From assembly GCF_005886105.2 (NCBI RefSeq), contig NZ_PNCO02000002.1:1036001-1100000 (forward strand): a stretch of 64,000 bases of DNA, read 5' to 3'. This document shows positions 1 through 10,205 of this stretch, one piece after another (position 1 is the stretch's first letter; every line of letters starts with the position of its first letter). The translations under genes and the position numbers were made by a program. This DNA comes from Pseudoalteromonas galatheae (GTDB lineage Bacteria; Pseudomonadota; Gammaproteobacteria; Enterobacterales; Alteromonadaceae). Under the pieces are notes generated by a model, which had not been told where the DNA came from, did not search any database, and saw only the letters and a list, made by a program, of their open reading frames with translations.

Positions 1-1
1 A

Positions 2-130
2 AAGCATCACTGTACTATCGAGTCCCATGACTCAGCATGTCGAGTGGAAGTGGAAGAAGCGTTGAAGAAGTCTTTCAATGTGTTGAGTAGTGTACTACAA
101 ATTGAAAGCCATGACTGCCCACATCATTAG
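2..130 (+). CDS. C-terminal fragment of a probable cation diffusion facilitator (partial)
   Basis: The window opens inside a reading frame that stays open for 42 codons and stops at TAG 128-130. The visible tail has an acidic/Cys/His pattern (HHCTIESHDSAC), then a helix with EEALKKSF, then VLQIESHDC. This resembles the end of the cytoplasmic domain of CDF metal exporters, where a helix is followed by a strand ending in a TLQIE-like motif and a Cys/His tail. The protein start is outside the window. The assignment rests on a short stretch, so it is tentative; a complete CDF gene also lies at 14.5 kb. Confidence 0.45.
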   Translation, partial: KHHCTIESHDSACRVEVEEALKKSFNVLSSVLQIESHDCPHH

Positions 131-253
131 GACTAACAGAGTTTAAAGTGTGATATAGTTTTTCGGTTATTTCTTGCGCCACCTTGGCAGGTTTTAAATT
201 ATTTTTTATTGTTATACTTAACTAGGTAATAATTCAAAGCGGTGGTGTAATAC

Positions 254-3037
254 TTGAATCAAAAGCAAGCGCTCATAATAACCATAGCCCTAGGTGTACT
301 AGGTGGGCTGGCCAATCTGTTGCCAATTTGGTTTCTAGATAGCTCTGAGTTTCTATTTGGTCAGTTATTTGTTTTGTTTATCCTGCTACTATTCGGGTGG
401 CAGTACGCCATCATTGCTGTGTTAATCGGGGCTGGGTTCATTTGGTACCGATGGGAGCATGCTTGGCCCTCAGTAGTTTTTTTCTTCGAAGTATTGTGGC
501 TACACTTTGTCTGCGTCCGTTTCGCCAAGCCATTTTTTGTTCGGGGTATTTCTTATTGGATTTTGCTGGGTTTACCAGCCCTATTTATTTTTGGTTACTT
601 TGCCCTTGAACTGCCGTTACTCGTTATATTCACTGCACTAGCTAAGTACCTTATCAACGCCGGTATCTGCTTGGCAGTAGTCGACTTGCTGAGCTTTTTC
701 TTTACTCGAAGTAAATGGCAAGGGATGCCGCTCAATCAAATTCTTAATTCTACAGTCAACCTAGTTATTGTTCTGGTTGTATTGATGACGACCGTTGTGC
801 TGACAAACAATTACTATAAACGAATCGAAACTGAGATAAAAACTCAGCTTGAAGAGGCCTCCGGCTCTATCATTGCTCAAATTGATGATTATTTAGATGC
901 TTATCGTCGGGCGATGGTGATATCTGCCTCTGATGTGTCTTTAGGAATTAATGCTGATTATGTCATCGAGCGCTTGTTAGAAACACATGCTAATTTTAGA
1001 ACGGCGATTGTTGCTGACGAGCAAGCCAACGTTACTCACCTCTATCCTCAGCAATTTGCAGAGACAATGAAGGGGACAAACGCCAATGTTTCAGACAGAG
1101 ACTATTTTATTAAAGCACCTGAACACCCCGACGGATTTGTGTCAGGAATATTTCAAGGGCGTGGCTTTGATGAAGCTCCTATTGTCGCAATTTCAGCGCC
1201 AATCTTTATCGAAGAAGAGTTTAGAGGGATTGTAGAAGGCTCTTTAATATTTGGCTCATTTGAACGCTTCATTCCAAAAATTCTTGCTGAAGACGCTAGC
1301 TTGATTGTGTTGGATAAGCATAAAAGGGTCGTCTACAGCTCGTTAAAAACCGAATTTAAAACCTTGGATATGCCAAGTGATGCGGTATTACAAGCCTTGT
1401 TTGACAAGGAGGCATCAACTTTTGAAGACTCTACTGAGCAAATCTTATTTAAGCAAACTGCGGTATCAAAAAAATATGAATGGTCAGTTATCACTATGCT
1501 TGACCGTAAATATCTTAACTTAGTTGCTGCTGAAGCCTGGTCAGATGCGTTGGGACTTGCGCTTGCGATTATTGTATTGAGCTCTATTTTTGTACGTCAG
1601 CTTACTCGTCTACTCGTACGTCCTATTGTTGCATTGAGCCACGATATTCGAGCGTATGAGCCTTCAACGCTCATTGAAAACTCCGCCAATGCCGATAGCA
1701 GCTTCCTAGAGATTATCGAGCTACAGCAGCAATTTAATCAGTTGGCTTTTAAGTTAACGCTAAGTTTTACAAAGCAAAACCAAGCCAGCCTGGAAAATGA
1801 AAGACTCAACCGTAAGCTTACCGACTTTAATCGTGAGCTTGAGCAACAGGTTGCTGAAAAAACCGAAGAGCTTACCAAAGCGGTAGAAGCCGCTAACGCT
1901 GCCAATCACTCAAAGAGCCGATTCCTTGCAAACATGAGCCACGAAATCAGGACGCCGCTAAATGGCATCATAGGGATGGCGGATAACTTGATAAGAGACG
2001 ATAGCCTTAACAGCGAGATAGCAGATCAAATAACAATAATACGGCAGTCGGCAAAGAACCTAATGCTCATCCTCAATGATATTTTGGATTACTCTAAAAT
2101 TGAAGCCGGAGCATTGAAAATAGAGCGTCGAGTAGTGAACTTACAAGAAATGCTCGATAGTTTGGTTAGCATTTTCAAGATTTCAAACGTCAGGTATGGT
2201 GTTGAATTTAAGTACGAAAAGGGGGCTGGGCTACCTACATACCTTGAATTAGATGAACTGCGTGTGTCGCAGGTGATAAATAACTTGCTCAGCAATGCTG
2301 GTAAGTTTACTAATAAAGGACAAATAAAATTTACTGTTCACTACGAGAGCGGGAGACTAAAGTTTGTTATCGCTGATACAGGGATTGGTATTTCAAAGGC
2401 ACAGCAAGAAACGTTGTTTCATGAGTTTACTCAAGCAGATCTGTCCACCACAAGAAAATTTGGTGGTACTGGGCTTGGTTTAGCTATTTCTAAAAAGCTA
2501 GTCGAAGCGATGAATGGTGAGATAAGCATTCACAGTGAACTTGGGCTCGGTAGTAAATTTTATGTAGACATTCCAGCCTTAAAAGGGCAAGGAGTTAAGA
2601 CAGAGCAGCAAGAAGTTGGGGCTCCTGATTTCAAAGGCATTGATATTCTATTGGTAGAAGACAATAAAATTAACCAAGTGGTTGTTGGCAAGTTGCTGGA
2701 GAAAACAAACTGTTTGTTGGATAAGGTGGACGATGGAGTTGAAGCATTAGTTGCGATGAAAGCGAAAAACTATGCATTGGTTTTAATGGATTGCCAAATG
2801 CCAAATATGGATGGCTTTGCTTGCACCAAAGCTATCAGAAATGAGCCAAGCATATACGGTAATCCATATATTATCGCGATAACAGCTAATGCCTACGAAG
2901 AAGATAAACAAAAGTGTATCCAAGCAGGAATGAATGACTTTATTGCAAAACCCATTGATATTAACGAGCTCTATCAGAAACTTAGTGCATGGCAGCGCCT
3001 AGAATTATCTGATAGTGAAACAATAGGTAAGGGCTAA
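254..3037 (+). CDS. Membrane-bound hybrid sensor histidine kinase with Cache-like sensor and receiver domain
   Basis: A 927-residue inner-membrane two-component sensor. Residues about 5-160 form several hydrophobic segments (MASE-like). A further membrane segment near 167-185 and another near 430-450 bracket a periplasmic region that looks like a double Cache sensor. A HAMP-like linker and a coiled coil around 510-555 follow. The HisKA box [11 protein letters not shown] (phospho-acceptor His near 562), the HATPase motifs DTGIGIS and GGTGLGLA, and a C-terminal receiver ([20 protein letters not shown], Asp near 846) are all intact. The start is TTG at 254; a possible -10 (TATACT, 213-218) lies upstream. 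The ligand is unknown. No cognate regulator is adjacent, so a phosphorelay to an unlinked HPt protein is likely. Confidence 0.9.
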   Translation: MNQKQALIITIALGVLGGLANLLPIWFLDSSEFLFGQLFVLFILLLFGWQYAIIAVLIGAGFIWYRWEHAWPSVVFFFEVLWLHFVCVRFAKPFFVRGISYWILLGLPALFIFGYFALELPLLVIFTALAKYLINAGICLAVVDLLSFFFTRSKWQGMPLNQILNSTVNLVIVLVVLMTTVVLTNNYYKRIETEIKTQLEEASGSIIAQIDDYLDAYRRAMVISASDVSLGINADYVIERLLETHANFRTAIVADEQANVTHLYPQQFAETMKGTNANVSDRDYFIKAPEHPDGFVSGIFQGRGFDEAPIVAISAPIFIEEEFRGIVEGSLIFGSFERFIPKILAEDASLIVLDKHKRVVYSSLKTEFKTLDMPSDAVLQALFDKEASTFEDSTEQILFKQTAVSKKYEWSVITMLDRKYLNLVAAEAWSDALGLALAIIVLSSIFVRQLTRLLVRPIVALSHDIRAYEPSTLIENSANADSSFLEIIELQQQFNQLAFKLTLSFTKQNQASLENERLNRKLTDFNRELEQQVAEKTEELTKAVEAANAANHSKSRFLANMSHEIRTPLNGIIGMADNLIRDDSLNSEIADQITIIRQSAKNLMLILNDILDYSKIEAGALKIERRVVNLQEMLDSLVSIFKISNVRYGVEFKYEKGAGLPTYLELDELRVSQVINNLLSNAGKFTNKGQIKFTVHYESGRLKFVIADTGIGISKAQQETLFHEFTQADLSTTRKFGGTGLGLAISKKLVEAMNGEISIHSELGLGSKFYVDIPALKGQGVKTEQQEVGAPDFKGIDILLVEDNKINQVVVGKLLEKTNCLLDKVDDGVEALVAMKAKNYALVLMDCQMPNMDGFACTKAIRNEPSIYGNPYIIAITANAYEEDKQKCIQAGMNDFIAKPIDINELYQKLSAWQRLELSDSETIGKG

Positions 3038-3084
3038 CTTATTGTGTTGACCCAGACTAACTTAATTAACATACGAATTCTCAT

Positions 3085-6000
3085 TCAAGCCCGTGAGCGT
3101 GCATGCAGCTCGTAAAATGCTAGTAAATCGTCAATCGCCATGGGTTTTGCGAAGTGATAGCCCTGCATATATTCACAGCCCACTTCTCTTAGGTAATTAA
3201 GCTGAGCTTTTGTCTCAACACCTTCTGCAATGCACTTCATGTTTAAGCTCTGCGCCAGTAAATAAATGGTCCGAATGATAGATTTATTCGCAGGCTTTGC
3301 GCTCATATTACGTACGAACCCCTGATCGATTTTTATAATGTCAAGCGGGAACTCATTCAGATACGTAAGTGAAGAAAAACCAGTGCCGAAATCATCAAGC
3401 AACAATACGAAGTCTGCTCGCTTCATTTCGTTGATAGTTGCTCGCGCCTTAACCATATCAGACATAAAGATTGACTCGGTGATCTCAAGTCTTAAGCACC
3501 GATTTGTAAGGCCATGTGCTTTCAAAATTTCAGTGAATTGGTGCGCAATATCTGAGCGTAAAATATGTACCGCGCTTAAATTAAGAGATAGATAAAAACC
3601 TGGCTCTTGTTTAAATAACGGACGCAATTCTATTAAGGCTCTGATAAGTGCTTGCTCAGTCAAGGTTTCAATCAACCCGCTTTCTTCTGCAATCGGAATA
3701 AAGTCGTTTGGAGGGATCAGCATATCGTCATTGCGCCAGCGCATAAGTAATTCGACCCCCGCAAGCTGGCCTGTTGTGGTATTGATGATAGGCTGATAGT
3801 GATTAAAAAACTCCCCATCTTTAACAGCTGTTTTCATTGCTGTTTCTAACCGCAGCTTTTTACTGATCTCTTCATTCATTGACTCAGTAAAGAATTTAAA
3901 TGCATTTCTTCCGGATTGTTTTGCATGGATCATGGCGATATCAGCGTTGCGGATCAAGGATTCTGAGTCTGGCGCATCGAATGGATAAACAGCAATACCA
4001 ATACTGGCAGATACACTCATGGTGATCCCATCAATTTCGATACGCTCAGGTAAGCGCTTCACCAAACGTGTGACTAATTCACTCACATATTCGATACTAG
4101 GGAAGGACTTAATTAGCACCAGAAACTCATCACCGCTCTGCCTTGCTAAAATACAGTTATTATTTATTTGTTCTTGGATGCGTTTAGTTATAGCAACCAG
4201 TAATTTGTCCCCAATATGATGTCCATAAGCATCATTTATTGGTTTAAACCTGTCTAAATCAATAAATAATAGGGCACAGCTCTGCTGTGTGTTGTTTGCG
4301 TTAAACAGTGCAAATTCGATGTGTTGTAGCATGAGGCTACGATTCGGCAGCTCCGTCAAAGCGTCGAAATTAGCGAGGTATCTTAGTTCATTCTCAGCTT
4401 TTTTTTGCTCTGTGAGATCGGTAACAACTACCACGAAATATTGAAGGTTTACGTTGTCCTTGGAAATTGCGCTAATGCTAAGTTGAACTGGGTGTACTTT
4501 ATCCCAACCGTCTGTAACTTGTACTTCTTGCCTTAAATACTGATTCGGTCCAAGAGATTTTAAGTTGGCAATTAAGCTATGGAATTTCTTTTGTCCAATA
4601 GCATTAACAAAACGCTCAGTAGTTAAGTCATTTAACGCTTCATTTTCTTGCAATTGAAATGCCCGACAAAAGCTACTATTGACAGAAATAGGTTGTAAGC
4701 TCGGATCTAAGATCAAAATCCAATCATTTACTTGGCTGAAGGCTTCGCCCAACATGCTTGCGCGCATCTGGTTCGCTTTTTGCGTGGTAACATTAGTATA
4801 AATACCGTGTAGCTCGGTAGCTTTACCTTGTGAATCAAACTCTGCGACTTGACCAAAGTCGTGAAACCAGTGCCAGTTGTTATCAGCACAACGCAGCCGA
4901 TAAGAGAGAGAAAGCTGTTCTTTAGTCGGGTTAGAAATAAACTTCTTCCAAGCAAGTTCGACAAGTTCTCTATCATCTGGGTGAATGGCGTTATAGTGCT
5001 CTTGAAGTGTCATCGTATCGCTCTCAAAGCCAAGTGCCTCGGCGCGTTGCTGGGTGATCTGGCGTGCTGCCAGATCTGCCGACCAAACGCCGCTCTTGGT
5101 TGATTTCAAGGCAAGTTTGGTCTGTCTTCCTGCTTGTGTCACGGCCCTCAGTGCTGTCTCAAGTTGACGTTGCTTTTGCTGGTGTTTGGTAACGATCAAC
5201 AATATAAGCACGAAAGCTATTAGACTATATAAAGTTAGTGCAACAGGCGAGCGCCATGGTGAATGAGCGACATTAAAACGCAAGTTGATTACATTGCTAA
5301 GATCATCACTGTTAAGCGAGCGCGGCGAAATGATTAATTGATAGTCGCCGGGGAGTATTTGATTTAAAAATACTTTATTTCGTTTTAGGCTTGAAAATGT
5401 AAGTGCACTTGGGCCAAGTAACGATGCTTGATATTGGATGTGATGGTCGCCATTGAAGTCAAAGTCGGAAAACTGCAGCTCTATGCCCATGTCATCAAAC
5501 TTAAAATCAAGTGCTTGCAAAATTGCGTCAGGTGCTAAGTAGGTCTGATCTCTGCTTAGGATATCCATTTGAGTGAGCAGCAGTGGTCTTTTTTTCACGA
5601 CGCTATCAGCAAATTGCTCTGGATCGAAAGAGATAGCGCCGTTGACCGTACCGAACATAAGCTCTCCAGATCGAAGTGCTGCTGCAGCGCCTCCGTTAAA
5701 CTCAGGTGTCGGCAAACCCTGAGTCGTTCCAAAGGTTTCTAATGTTTTATTTATTGGATCAAACTTAAACATACCCCGTTGGCTGCTGGCCCAGATCATG
5801 CCATCTCTATCTAACTGCAGATTGTAAATTGCATTACTCATCAAGCCCTGATCGGTTGTCAGCTTGTATTCTTCAGCGTAGGTGTCTTTATTAAGCCCGA
5901 TGAGACCTTCTGTTGAGGTTGCCAACCATAACGTTCCAGCTTTGTCTACTACCCAACTATTGACGGCAGAAACTAGATGTTTATCGGACTTACTATAAAC

Positions 6001-7572
6001 CATAGTTAGTGAGTCTGTTGACTCACTGTATTTGACCAGACCTGTATTAGTACTTATCCAATACTCTGTTTTTGTGCTATCCAACGGCGGAAGAAACAAA
6101 AAGCTTTGAGCTGCTGCTAGCTGTTTGGATAACCCAGCTAATGCCCGAACTTTATTAGTCGCTGCATTATATTCGTAAAATCCATTGTTATTGATGAATG
6201 GAAACTTGCTTTGAGAGTACTTGGCTATTCCCCAACTATATGGCTCAAGTTTGTCACCGTTTTCAAGCATAATTGGGCTCAGCTGTTTTGTGCTGATGTT
6301 AAATAGCGAGGTCTCTTGAGTTGTTTGGATTAAAAAGGTATTTTCATCGAAATGGGACGAATTAAAAATAGAGTATACGGCATCTGCTCCATACAAAGCT
6401 TTTGAGTCTCTATTTTGTAGATAGCTAGATTTCAATTGGCGGGTACTTAAATCAAACTCGTTAATGCCGTTATCTGTACCAAGGAGCACTGTGTTTTTGT
6501 TGGTAGGGTGAATCGACCAGATATTGTTATTGGCAAACCTATCTTGAGTACTTATGAATTTGGTAAAACGCAGCGAGCTGGAAGGCCATAAATATGCACC
6601 GTCGTTATATGTACCCATCCATAAGTTATTATTTTTATCCGCATATAGGTGGGTAATACTTGGGTTCGTTAGCCTGTATTGGCCTTCCGTCAAGGAAAGC
6701 ACTTTCGAGCTGCTCTTGTCTCTTCTGTCAATGAGGTATAACCCATCCTCTGTCGCAATAAACTCTCCAAAGGGAGTGATTTGATGCCCCCAAATATTCC
6801 TTTCAGGAACAAGCGTATAGCTTTTTGAAGCTACAAGTGTTTGGTTCTTGATAGGAATAACAAACAAGCCTTCTACAGTGCCCACAAGTAGTCCTAAAGA
6901 AGGATCACGCTTTAGTAGCTTCACATCGTGGCTTAACTCTGAATCTGACTCTGTATAGCTGAGCTGCTCTACGTTTCCTGTAGCAAGTGAATAGCTGAAT
7001 AAGCCTTCGGTCGTTCCAACTATTACAAAATTACCAATAACTGTGATAGCTCTTATATGATTGCTGGGTTTAAAGTGGACTAGTAACTCAGATTCAAATG
7101 TATTTCGGTTAAGTGAATAAAGGTCGCTTTCAATAGAGAAAATAATGCTTTCTCTTTGAGTGGTGGCGGTGCTAATGGGTTTTGAAATAGCGTTATTATC
7201 TTGGCGTTTACCATCATAAATTCGCTTGCTTGTGTAATCATTAACGTTAAACAGGAATGCGCCATCTACACCGGTCGAAATCAGTAATTCATCGTTCGAA
7301 ATATTGAATAATCCAACTATTTCTCTCTCATCAAAGCCCATAGAGGCTTCAATACTAACGAGTTGATTACCATCATAACGGTTTAACCCTTGCAGGGTGC
7401 CTATCCAAATGAAGCCATGTTTATCTTGTGTTATAGCGGTGATTGCAGACTGGCTTAACCCTTCTTCAACAGAGAAACGAGAAGTATAGTGACCGAAGTT
7501 ATGGGCTTGACTAGGCGCGATTATGCAACACAAAGAAAATAATATAAAAAAACACAATAGCGCTTGCTTCAT
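3085..7572 (-). CDS. Exported beta-propeller sensor with PAS, GGDEF and EAL domains
   Basis: A 1495-residue cyclic-di-GMP signalling protein. It has a signal peptide (1-23, cleavage near SQAHN). About 30-690 is a repeated two-component-regulator propeller of blades such as GFIWIGTLQGLNRYDG, and a Y_Y_Y-like domain follows near 700-765. One membrane helix lies near 771-793. Two PAS domains follow, then a GGDEF domain with SGDEF near 1146 and an EAL domain near 1250-1490. The EAL domain keeps DDFGTGFSSL, IKIDQGFV and EGVET, but the signature is ELL rather than EAL. The first Gly of GGDEF is Ser, so cyclase activity is uncertain. The catalytic residues of the EAL part look complete, so phosphodiesterase activity is the better guess. 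The gene is convergent with the upstream kinase. Confidence 0.9.
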   Translation of the reverse strand: MKQALLCFFILFSLCCIIAPSQAHNFGHYTSRFSVEEGLSQSAITAITQDKHGFIWIGTLQGLNRYDGNQLVSIEASMGFDEREIVGLFNISNDELLISTGVDGAFLFNVNDYTSKRIYDGKRQDNNAISKPISTATTQRESIIFSIESDLYSLNRNTFESELLVHFKPSNHIRAITVIGNFVIVGTTEGLFSYSLATGNVEQLSYTESDSELSHDVKLLKRDPSLGLLVGTVEGLFVIPIKNQTLVASKSYTLVPERNIWGHQITPFGEFIATEDGLYLIDRRDKSSSKVLSLTEGQYRLTNPSITHLYADKNNNLWMGTYNDGAYLWPSSSLRFTKFISTQDRFANNNIWSIHPTNKNTVLLGTDNGINEFDLSTRQLKSSYLQNRDSKALYGADAVYSIFNSSHFDENTFLIQTTQETSLFNISTKQLSPIMLENGDKLEPYSWGIAKYSQSKFPFINNNGFYEYNAATNKVRALAGLSKQLAAAQSFLFLPPLDSTKTEYWISTNTGLVKYSESTDSLTMVYSKSDKHLVSAVNSWVVDKAGTLWLATSTEGLIGLNKDTYAEEYKLTTDQGLMSNAIYNLQLDRDGMIWASSQRGMFKFDPINKTLETFGTTQGLPTPEFNGGAAAALRSGELMFGTVNGAISFDPEQFADSVVKKRPLLLTQMDILSRDQTYLAPDAILQALDFKFDDMGIELQFSDFDFNGDHHIQYQASLLGPSALTFSSLKRNKVFLNQILPGDYQLIISPRSLNSDDLSNVINLRFNVAHSPWRSPVALTLYSLIAFVLILLIVTKHQQKQRQLETALRAVTQAGRQTKLALKSTKSGVWSADLAARQITQQRAEALGFESDTMTLQEHYNAIHPDDRELVELAWKKFISNPTKEQLSLSYRLRCADNNWHWFHDFGQVAEFDSQGKATELHGIYTNVTTQKANQMRASMLGEAFSQVNDWILILDPSLQPISVNSSFCRAFQLQENEALNDLTTERFVNAIGQKKFHSLIANLKSLGPNQYLRQEVQVTDGWDKVHPVQLSISAISKDNVNLQYFVVVVTDLTEQKKAENELRYLANFDALTELPNRSLMLQHIEFALFNANNTQQSCALLFIDLDRFKPINDAYGHHIGDKLLVAITKRIQEQINNNCILARQSGDEFLVLIKSFPSIEYVSELVTRLVKRLPERIEIDGITMSVSASIGIAVYPFDAPDSESLIRNADIAMIHAKQSGRNAFKFFTESMNEEISKKLRLETAMKTAVKDGEFFNHYQPIINTTTGQLAGVELLMRWRNDDMLIPPNDFIPIAEESGLIETLTEQALIRALIELRPLFKQEPGFYLSLNLSAVHILRSDIAHQFTEILKAHGLTNRCLRLEITESIFMSDMVKARATINEMKRADFVLLLDDFGTGFSSLTYLNEFPLDIIKIDQGFVRNMSAKPANKSIIRTIYLLAQSLNMKCIAEGVETKAQLNYLREVGCEYMQGYHFAKPMAIDDLLAFYELHARSRA

Positions 7573-8053
7573 TAAAAGACCTTTATCTATCCAATCTCAT
7601 CTAGTCCTTTAACAACATGTTACCAAATCAAACTAAGCTGATCTGCGCTAATAAAACTGTTAGCGATGACGCGCAGTCTAGCGGAAATACTAGATTGAAA
7701 TCAACTTAAACCTTGGTTTTTATGCAGTTTATTTAACAATTTATACATGTTTAAGGTTTGTCATTTGTAGCAAATAGAACAATCTACTTGGATGCAAAAA
7801 CACCTACACTCTGATGGTTAAAGTAACGCTTATCAAGTTAATTTAAGCGTAGCAGTTTTATTGGGTTTTTCTTAATTTTATAAAAATAAACGTTGGCTTG
7901 AGCACGACGTTTTACGAAGCGTAAATAACTAAGTTGTTGCGGCAGCTTACAAAGGAAAATAATTCGCATTTATAGCTAAGGTATGTGTTGATAATTGTTA
8001 TCGTTTAGATTAAACTTGTTTGTAGTTAATGAGTTTGAGATTGGTTATCATTT
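7573..8053. other. Intergenic region between divergent genes; promoter region of bfd
   Basis: These 481 bases separate the propeller/GGDEF/EAL gene (minus) from bfd (plus). The bfd-proximal 100 bases hold two good Fur-like boxes and a third, weaker one close to the start codon (listed separately). The rest is A+T-rich, and I see no further gene, repeat or RNA in it. Confidence 0.6.
7952..8005 (+). promoter_or_regulatory. Tandem Fur-box candidates upstream of bfd
   Basis: Against the 19-bp gammaproteobacterial Fur consensus AATGATAATNATTATCATT, positions 7952-7970 match 14 of 18 fixed bases and 7987-8005 (core GATAATTGTTATC) also match 14 of 18. A weaker third match (about 13 of 18, ending TTATCATT) sits near 8033-8051, just before the bfd start. 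Tandem Fur boxes fit known iron repression of bfd in related bacteria. The background is A+T-rich, so each single box is modest evidence. Confidence 0.6.
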
Positions 8054-8248
8054 ATGTACGTATGCATTTGTCATGGTGTTACAGATAAAAAGATTGCAGA
8101 GACGATAGACGATGGTGCTCGTTCAATGCGTGATCTTAGCCAGACATTATCTGTTGGTAAACAGTGTGGAAAGTGTTGTAACTGTGCGAAGAAAATTTTA
8201 AATGAAAAGCTGATTGAGATTGTTGATGTCACTGAGCAGGTTGCGTAA
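8054..8248 (+). CDS. bfd: Bacterioferritin-associated ferredoxin
   Basis: A 64-residue [2Fe-2S] protein. It starts MYVCICHGVTD and has Cys4, Cys6, Cys38 and Cys41 in the CxC...CxxC arrangement of the BFD fold, inside a QCGKCC segment. Bfd reduces the ferric core of bacterioferritin through its heme, releasing iron when the cell is short of it. It is convergent with the bacterioferritin pair just downstream and has Fur-like boxes upstream, so mobilisation and storage genes are neighbours. The length is normal for the family. An ORF of similar size on the opposite strand is a shadow. Confidence 0.93.
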   Translation: MYVCICHGVTDKKIAETIDDGARSMRDLSQTLSVGKQCGKCCNCAKKILNEKLIEIVDVTEQVA

Positions 8249-8269
8249 CAATACATCATCACGCAACCT
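8238..8269. terminator. Bidirectional hairpin between bfd and bfr
   Basis: Perfect 9-bp arms AGGTTGCGT (8238-8246) and ACGCAACCT (8261-8269) lie between convergent genes and overlap the last codons of bfd. There is no long T run on either side, so termination strength is uncertain. Confidence 0.5.
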
Positions 8270-8280
8270 CAATTAGATAC

Positions 8281-8745
8281 TTATAGTTGAGACTGTAAGT
8301 AGTTTTCTATTCCCATCACTTTAATTAGGTGCTGCTGAGTTTCAAGCCAATCAATCTGCTCTTCTTGCTCATTTTGGATTTTATCTAACGCTTCACGACT
8401 AATGTAATCTTGCTTTTCTTCACACAATTTAATTGCTGCTTGCAGGTCGACCAAAGACGCTTGCTCAAATGCCATATTGCAATCAATCATCTCTGCGCTG
8501 TTTTCACCAATCTTTAAACGACCTAAATCTTGTAAATTAGGAAGGCCTTCTAAGAACAAAATTCGTTCGATAAGACGATCAGCATTTTTCATTTTTTGTA
8601 TTGAAACTTTATAATCCGCTTTATCTAATTGACTAAAGCCAAAGTCTTTAAACATACGTGCATGTAAAAAGTACTGATTAATGCCCACTAGCTCATTGGC
8701 CAATACTTTATTAAGCGCGACAATTACTTCTTTATCACCTTGCAT
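8281..8745 (-). CDS. bfr: Bacterioferritin, heme-binding type subunit with degenerate ferroxidase site
   Basis: A 154-residue four-helix ferritin-like protein, full length for Bfr. The heme ligand Met52 is present (KMKNADRLIERILFLEG). Of the six usual di-iron ligands, Glu18 and Glu94 remain, but Glu51 is Lys, His54 is Asn, Glu127 is Gln and His130 is Gln. This is the pattern of the heme-binding partner in two-subunit bacterioferritins (as in Neisseria and some Pseudomonas), where ferroxidase activity comes from the other subunit. It is the second gene of a minus-strand pair, 14 bases after the ferroxidase-type gene. It probably co-assembles with that subunit and receives electrons from Bfd. 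Confidence 0.9.
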   Translation of the reverse strand: MQGDKEVIVALNKVLANELVGINQYFLHARMFKDFGFSQLDKADYKVSIQKMKNADRLIERILFLEGLPNLQDLGRLKIGENSAEMIDCNMAFEQASLVDLQAAIKLCEEKQDYISREALDKIQNEQEEQIDWLETQQHLIKVMGIENYLQSQL

Positions 8746-8759
8746 TTGTAGAGTCCTTA

Positions 8760-9227
8760 TTAAAGCTGAGATTGGATATAATTTGGAGCGCCGATAAGAT
8801 CTATCAGTCGAATTTGCTGCTCTAACCAGTAAACATGATCTTCTTCTGTATCAAACAACAGCTTTTCAAGTGTTTCTCGAGATTGGTAATCTTGCTCTTC
8901 TTCACAGATTTTGATTGCTTCTTTGACGCATTCGACGACTTCAAGCTCTAGTTTTAAGTCGTTTTCCATCATAGACTTAACATCTTGGCCGATGAGTAGA
9001 TCACGACGTTTCGTCATGTTAGGTACCCCTTCCAAGAAAAGAATGCGCTTAATCAACCAATCTGCATGTGTTGTTTCTTCTTCACGTTCGTGCTCAAGGC
9101 GTTGGTATAGTTTGCTCAAACCCCAATCTTCGTACATACGTGAATGGATGAAATATTGATCGATAGCTGCAAGCTCATTGGCTAATAGCTTATTGAACGC
9201 GTCGATGACTTTTTGTTTACCTTGCAT
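8760..9227 (-). CDS. bfr: Bacterioferritin, ferroxidase-type subunit without heme ligand
   Basis: A 155-residue bacterioferritin. The di-iron ligands are all present: Glu18, Glu51, His54, Glu94, and the EEDH segment supplying Glu128 and His131 (a one-residue shift from the usual 127/130). The heme-ligand position 52 is Thr, so this subunit should oxidise Fe(II) but not bind heme. It is the first gene of the minus-strand pair; the next gene has the opposite set of residues. The pair therefore looks like an obligate heteropolymer. A Fur-like box lies about 90 bases upstream. Confidence 0.92.
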   Translation of the reverse strand: MQGKQKVIDAFNKLLANELAAIDQYFIHSRMYEDWGLSKLYQRLEHEREEETTHADWLIKRILFLEGVPNMTKRRDLLIGQDVKSMMENDLKLELEVVECVKEAIKICEEEQDYQSRETLEKLLFDTEEDHVYWLEQQIRLIDLIGAPNYIQSQL

Positions 9228-9316
9228 GCTGTTACCTCAAACTGTGAATATGCGGCTAGTCTAACGGATTTCTTTGATGTGTCAATGAAAAATCTTTATA
9301 AAACAGTGTGTTATAT

Positions 9317-9335
9317 ATTGATTATAATTCGCATT
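9317..9335 (-). promoter_or_regulatory. Fur-box candidate upstream of the first bfr pair
   Basis: Matches 14 of 18 fixed bases of the Fur 19-mer and shares ATAATTCGCATTTA with the box at 7952-7970 before bfd. It lies about 90 bases before the ferroxidase-type bfr, and also upstream of the His-rich gene on the other strand. Confidence 0.45.
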
Positions 9336-9427
9336 TAAGTTGGTGTTTTGGCCTGACAATACAAATTATTGTTATTTCATTTTGAGTAGGATCAGTAATG
9401 CCAGTAAAAAATAAGACTTAAAGCTTA

Positions 9428-9826
9428 GTGCGACTATTGACAGGGTACGTGCAGGTGATAAATTGGCAACGATCTTTTGTTTTAAAGAGAAATATTGATT
9501 TGAATAAGCTAATCCTGATTTTTGTGACGCTTCTACTTGCGGTGCAATCCGTAAGTGTATTCGCGTCTGAATCTAGCTTCCATCAAATCGAAGTGTCTCA
9601 CCTCCAACATACTCACGACCATGCTGAAGATGTGCAAGCAGACTCCAGCGGACATCATACAAAAGACTGCCACCACTGTGGCCATTGTAGCGGTACGCAT
9701 TTGAATTTAGTCATTTTGAGATCTTTGATCCCCTTTGAAATGCGACCCAATAGTGAAATTTATCCTCAATCAGATACTAAAGTGCGCGCTTTTGTAGAGC
9801 AAGCACACCGTCCACCGATCGCTTAA
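9428..9826 (+). CDS. Small exported His/Cys-rich protein, DUF2946-like
   Basis: Up to 132 residues. The widest start is GTG at 9428, but an in-frame TTG at 9500, preceded by AAAGAGA, gives a clean signal peptide (MNKLILIFVTLLLAVQSVSVFA) and a 108-residue product, which I prefer. The mature part has clustered His residues and a DCHHCGHC motif, then a tail ending in HRPPIA. Such small His/Cys-rich exported proteins often precede heavy-metal efflux operons, and here the RND adaptor gene follows. A periplasmic metal-binding or sensing role is inferred, not shown. The family match is by overall look only. Confidence 0.7.
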   Translation: MRLLTGYVQVINWQRSFVLKRNIDLNKLILIFVTLLLAVQSVSVFASESSFHQIEVSHLQHTHDHAEDVQADSSGHHTKDCHHCGHCSGTHLNLVILRSLIPFEMRPNSEIYPQSDTKVRAFVEQAHRPPIA

Positions 9827-10205
9827 GTAGCGGTTATCATTGAAGGCGTGACCTCAATTTAACTTAACCTGAGTTAGGTTAATGAGTAAATTGATAAACC
9901 CAACTTAGCGCAAATTCGTGCTTGTGAGTAAACAACTAGGCCTGTTTTCTATGCTTATCTGTTTTGCTTTCAGTGATACTGCCTACTCCGTTTATACCGA
10001 TTGTATTAGGTAATTGAGCTACTTTAACATCAATTGGTATTACTCCTTCTCAGTTATTGACGTTGATTACAGATAACTCACGTTGGCCTGAGAAGCGCAT
10101 TCTTGTTCGTGAATTGACACCGTAAAAGTACAGCCTGGTGCGATTCGCTAAACAAGCTAACGGTTTTGAACGTCAACTTACGTTCTTGAGTAAAAAGAGT
10201 ATCGA
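9827..10205. other. Gap where an outer-membrane factor gene would be expected
   Basis: This 379-base stretch lies between the His-rich gene and the RND adaptor. It holds a small hairpin (TTAACCT/AGGTTAA, 9864-9882), a signal-peptide-like fragment, a palindromic repeat (9994-10040) and a short frame running into the next start codon. No intact gene is visible. Confidence 0.6.

Noticed and set aside
9398..9421. Seven-codon ORF with a good SD before the His-rich gene
   Set aside because: It could be a leader peptide, but there is no run of regulatory codons and no attenuator structure following it.
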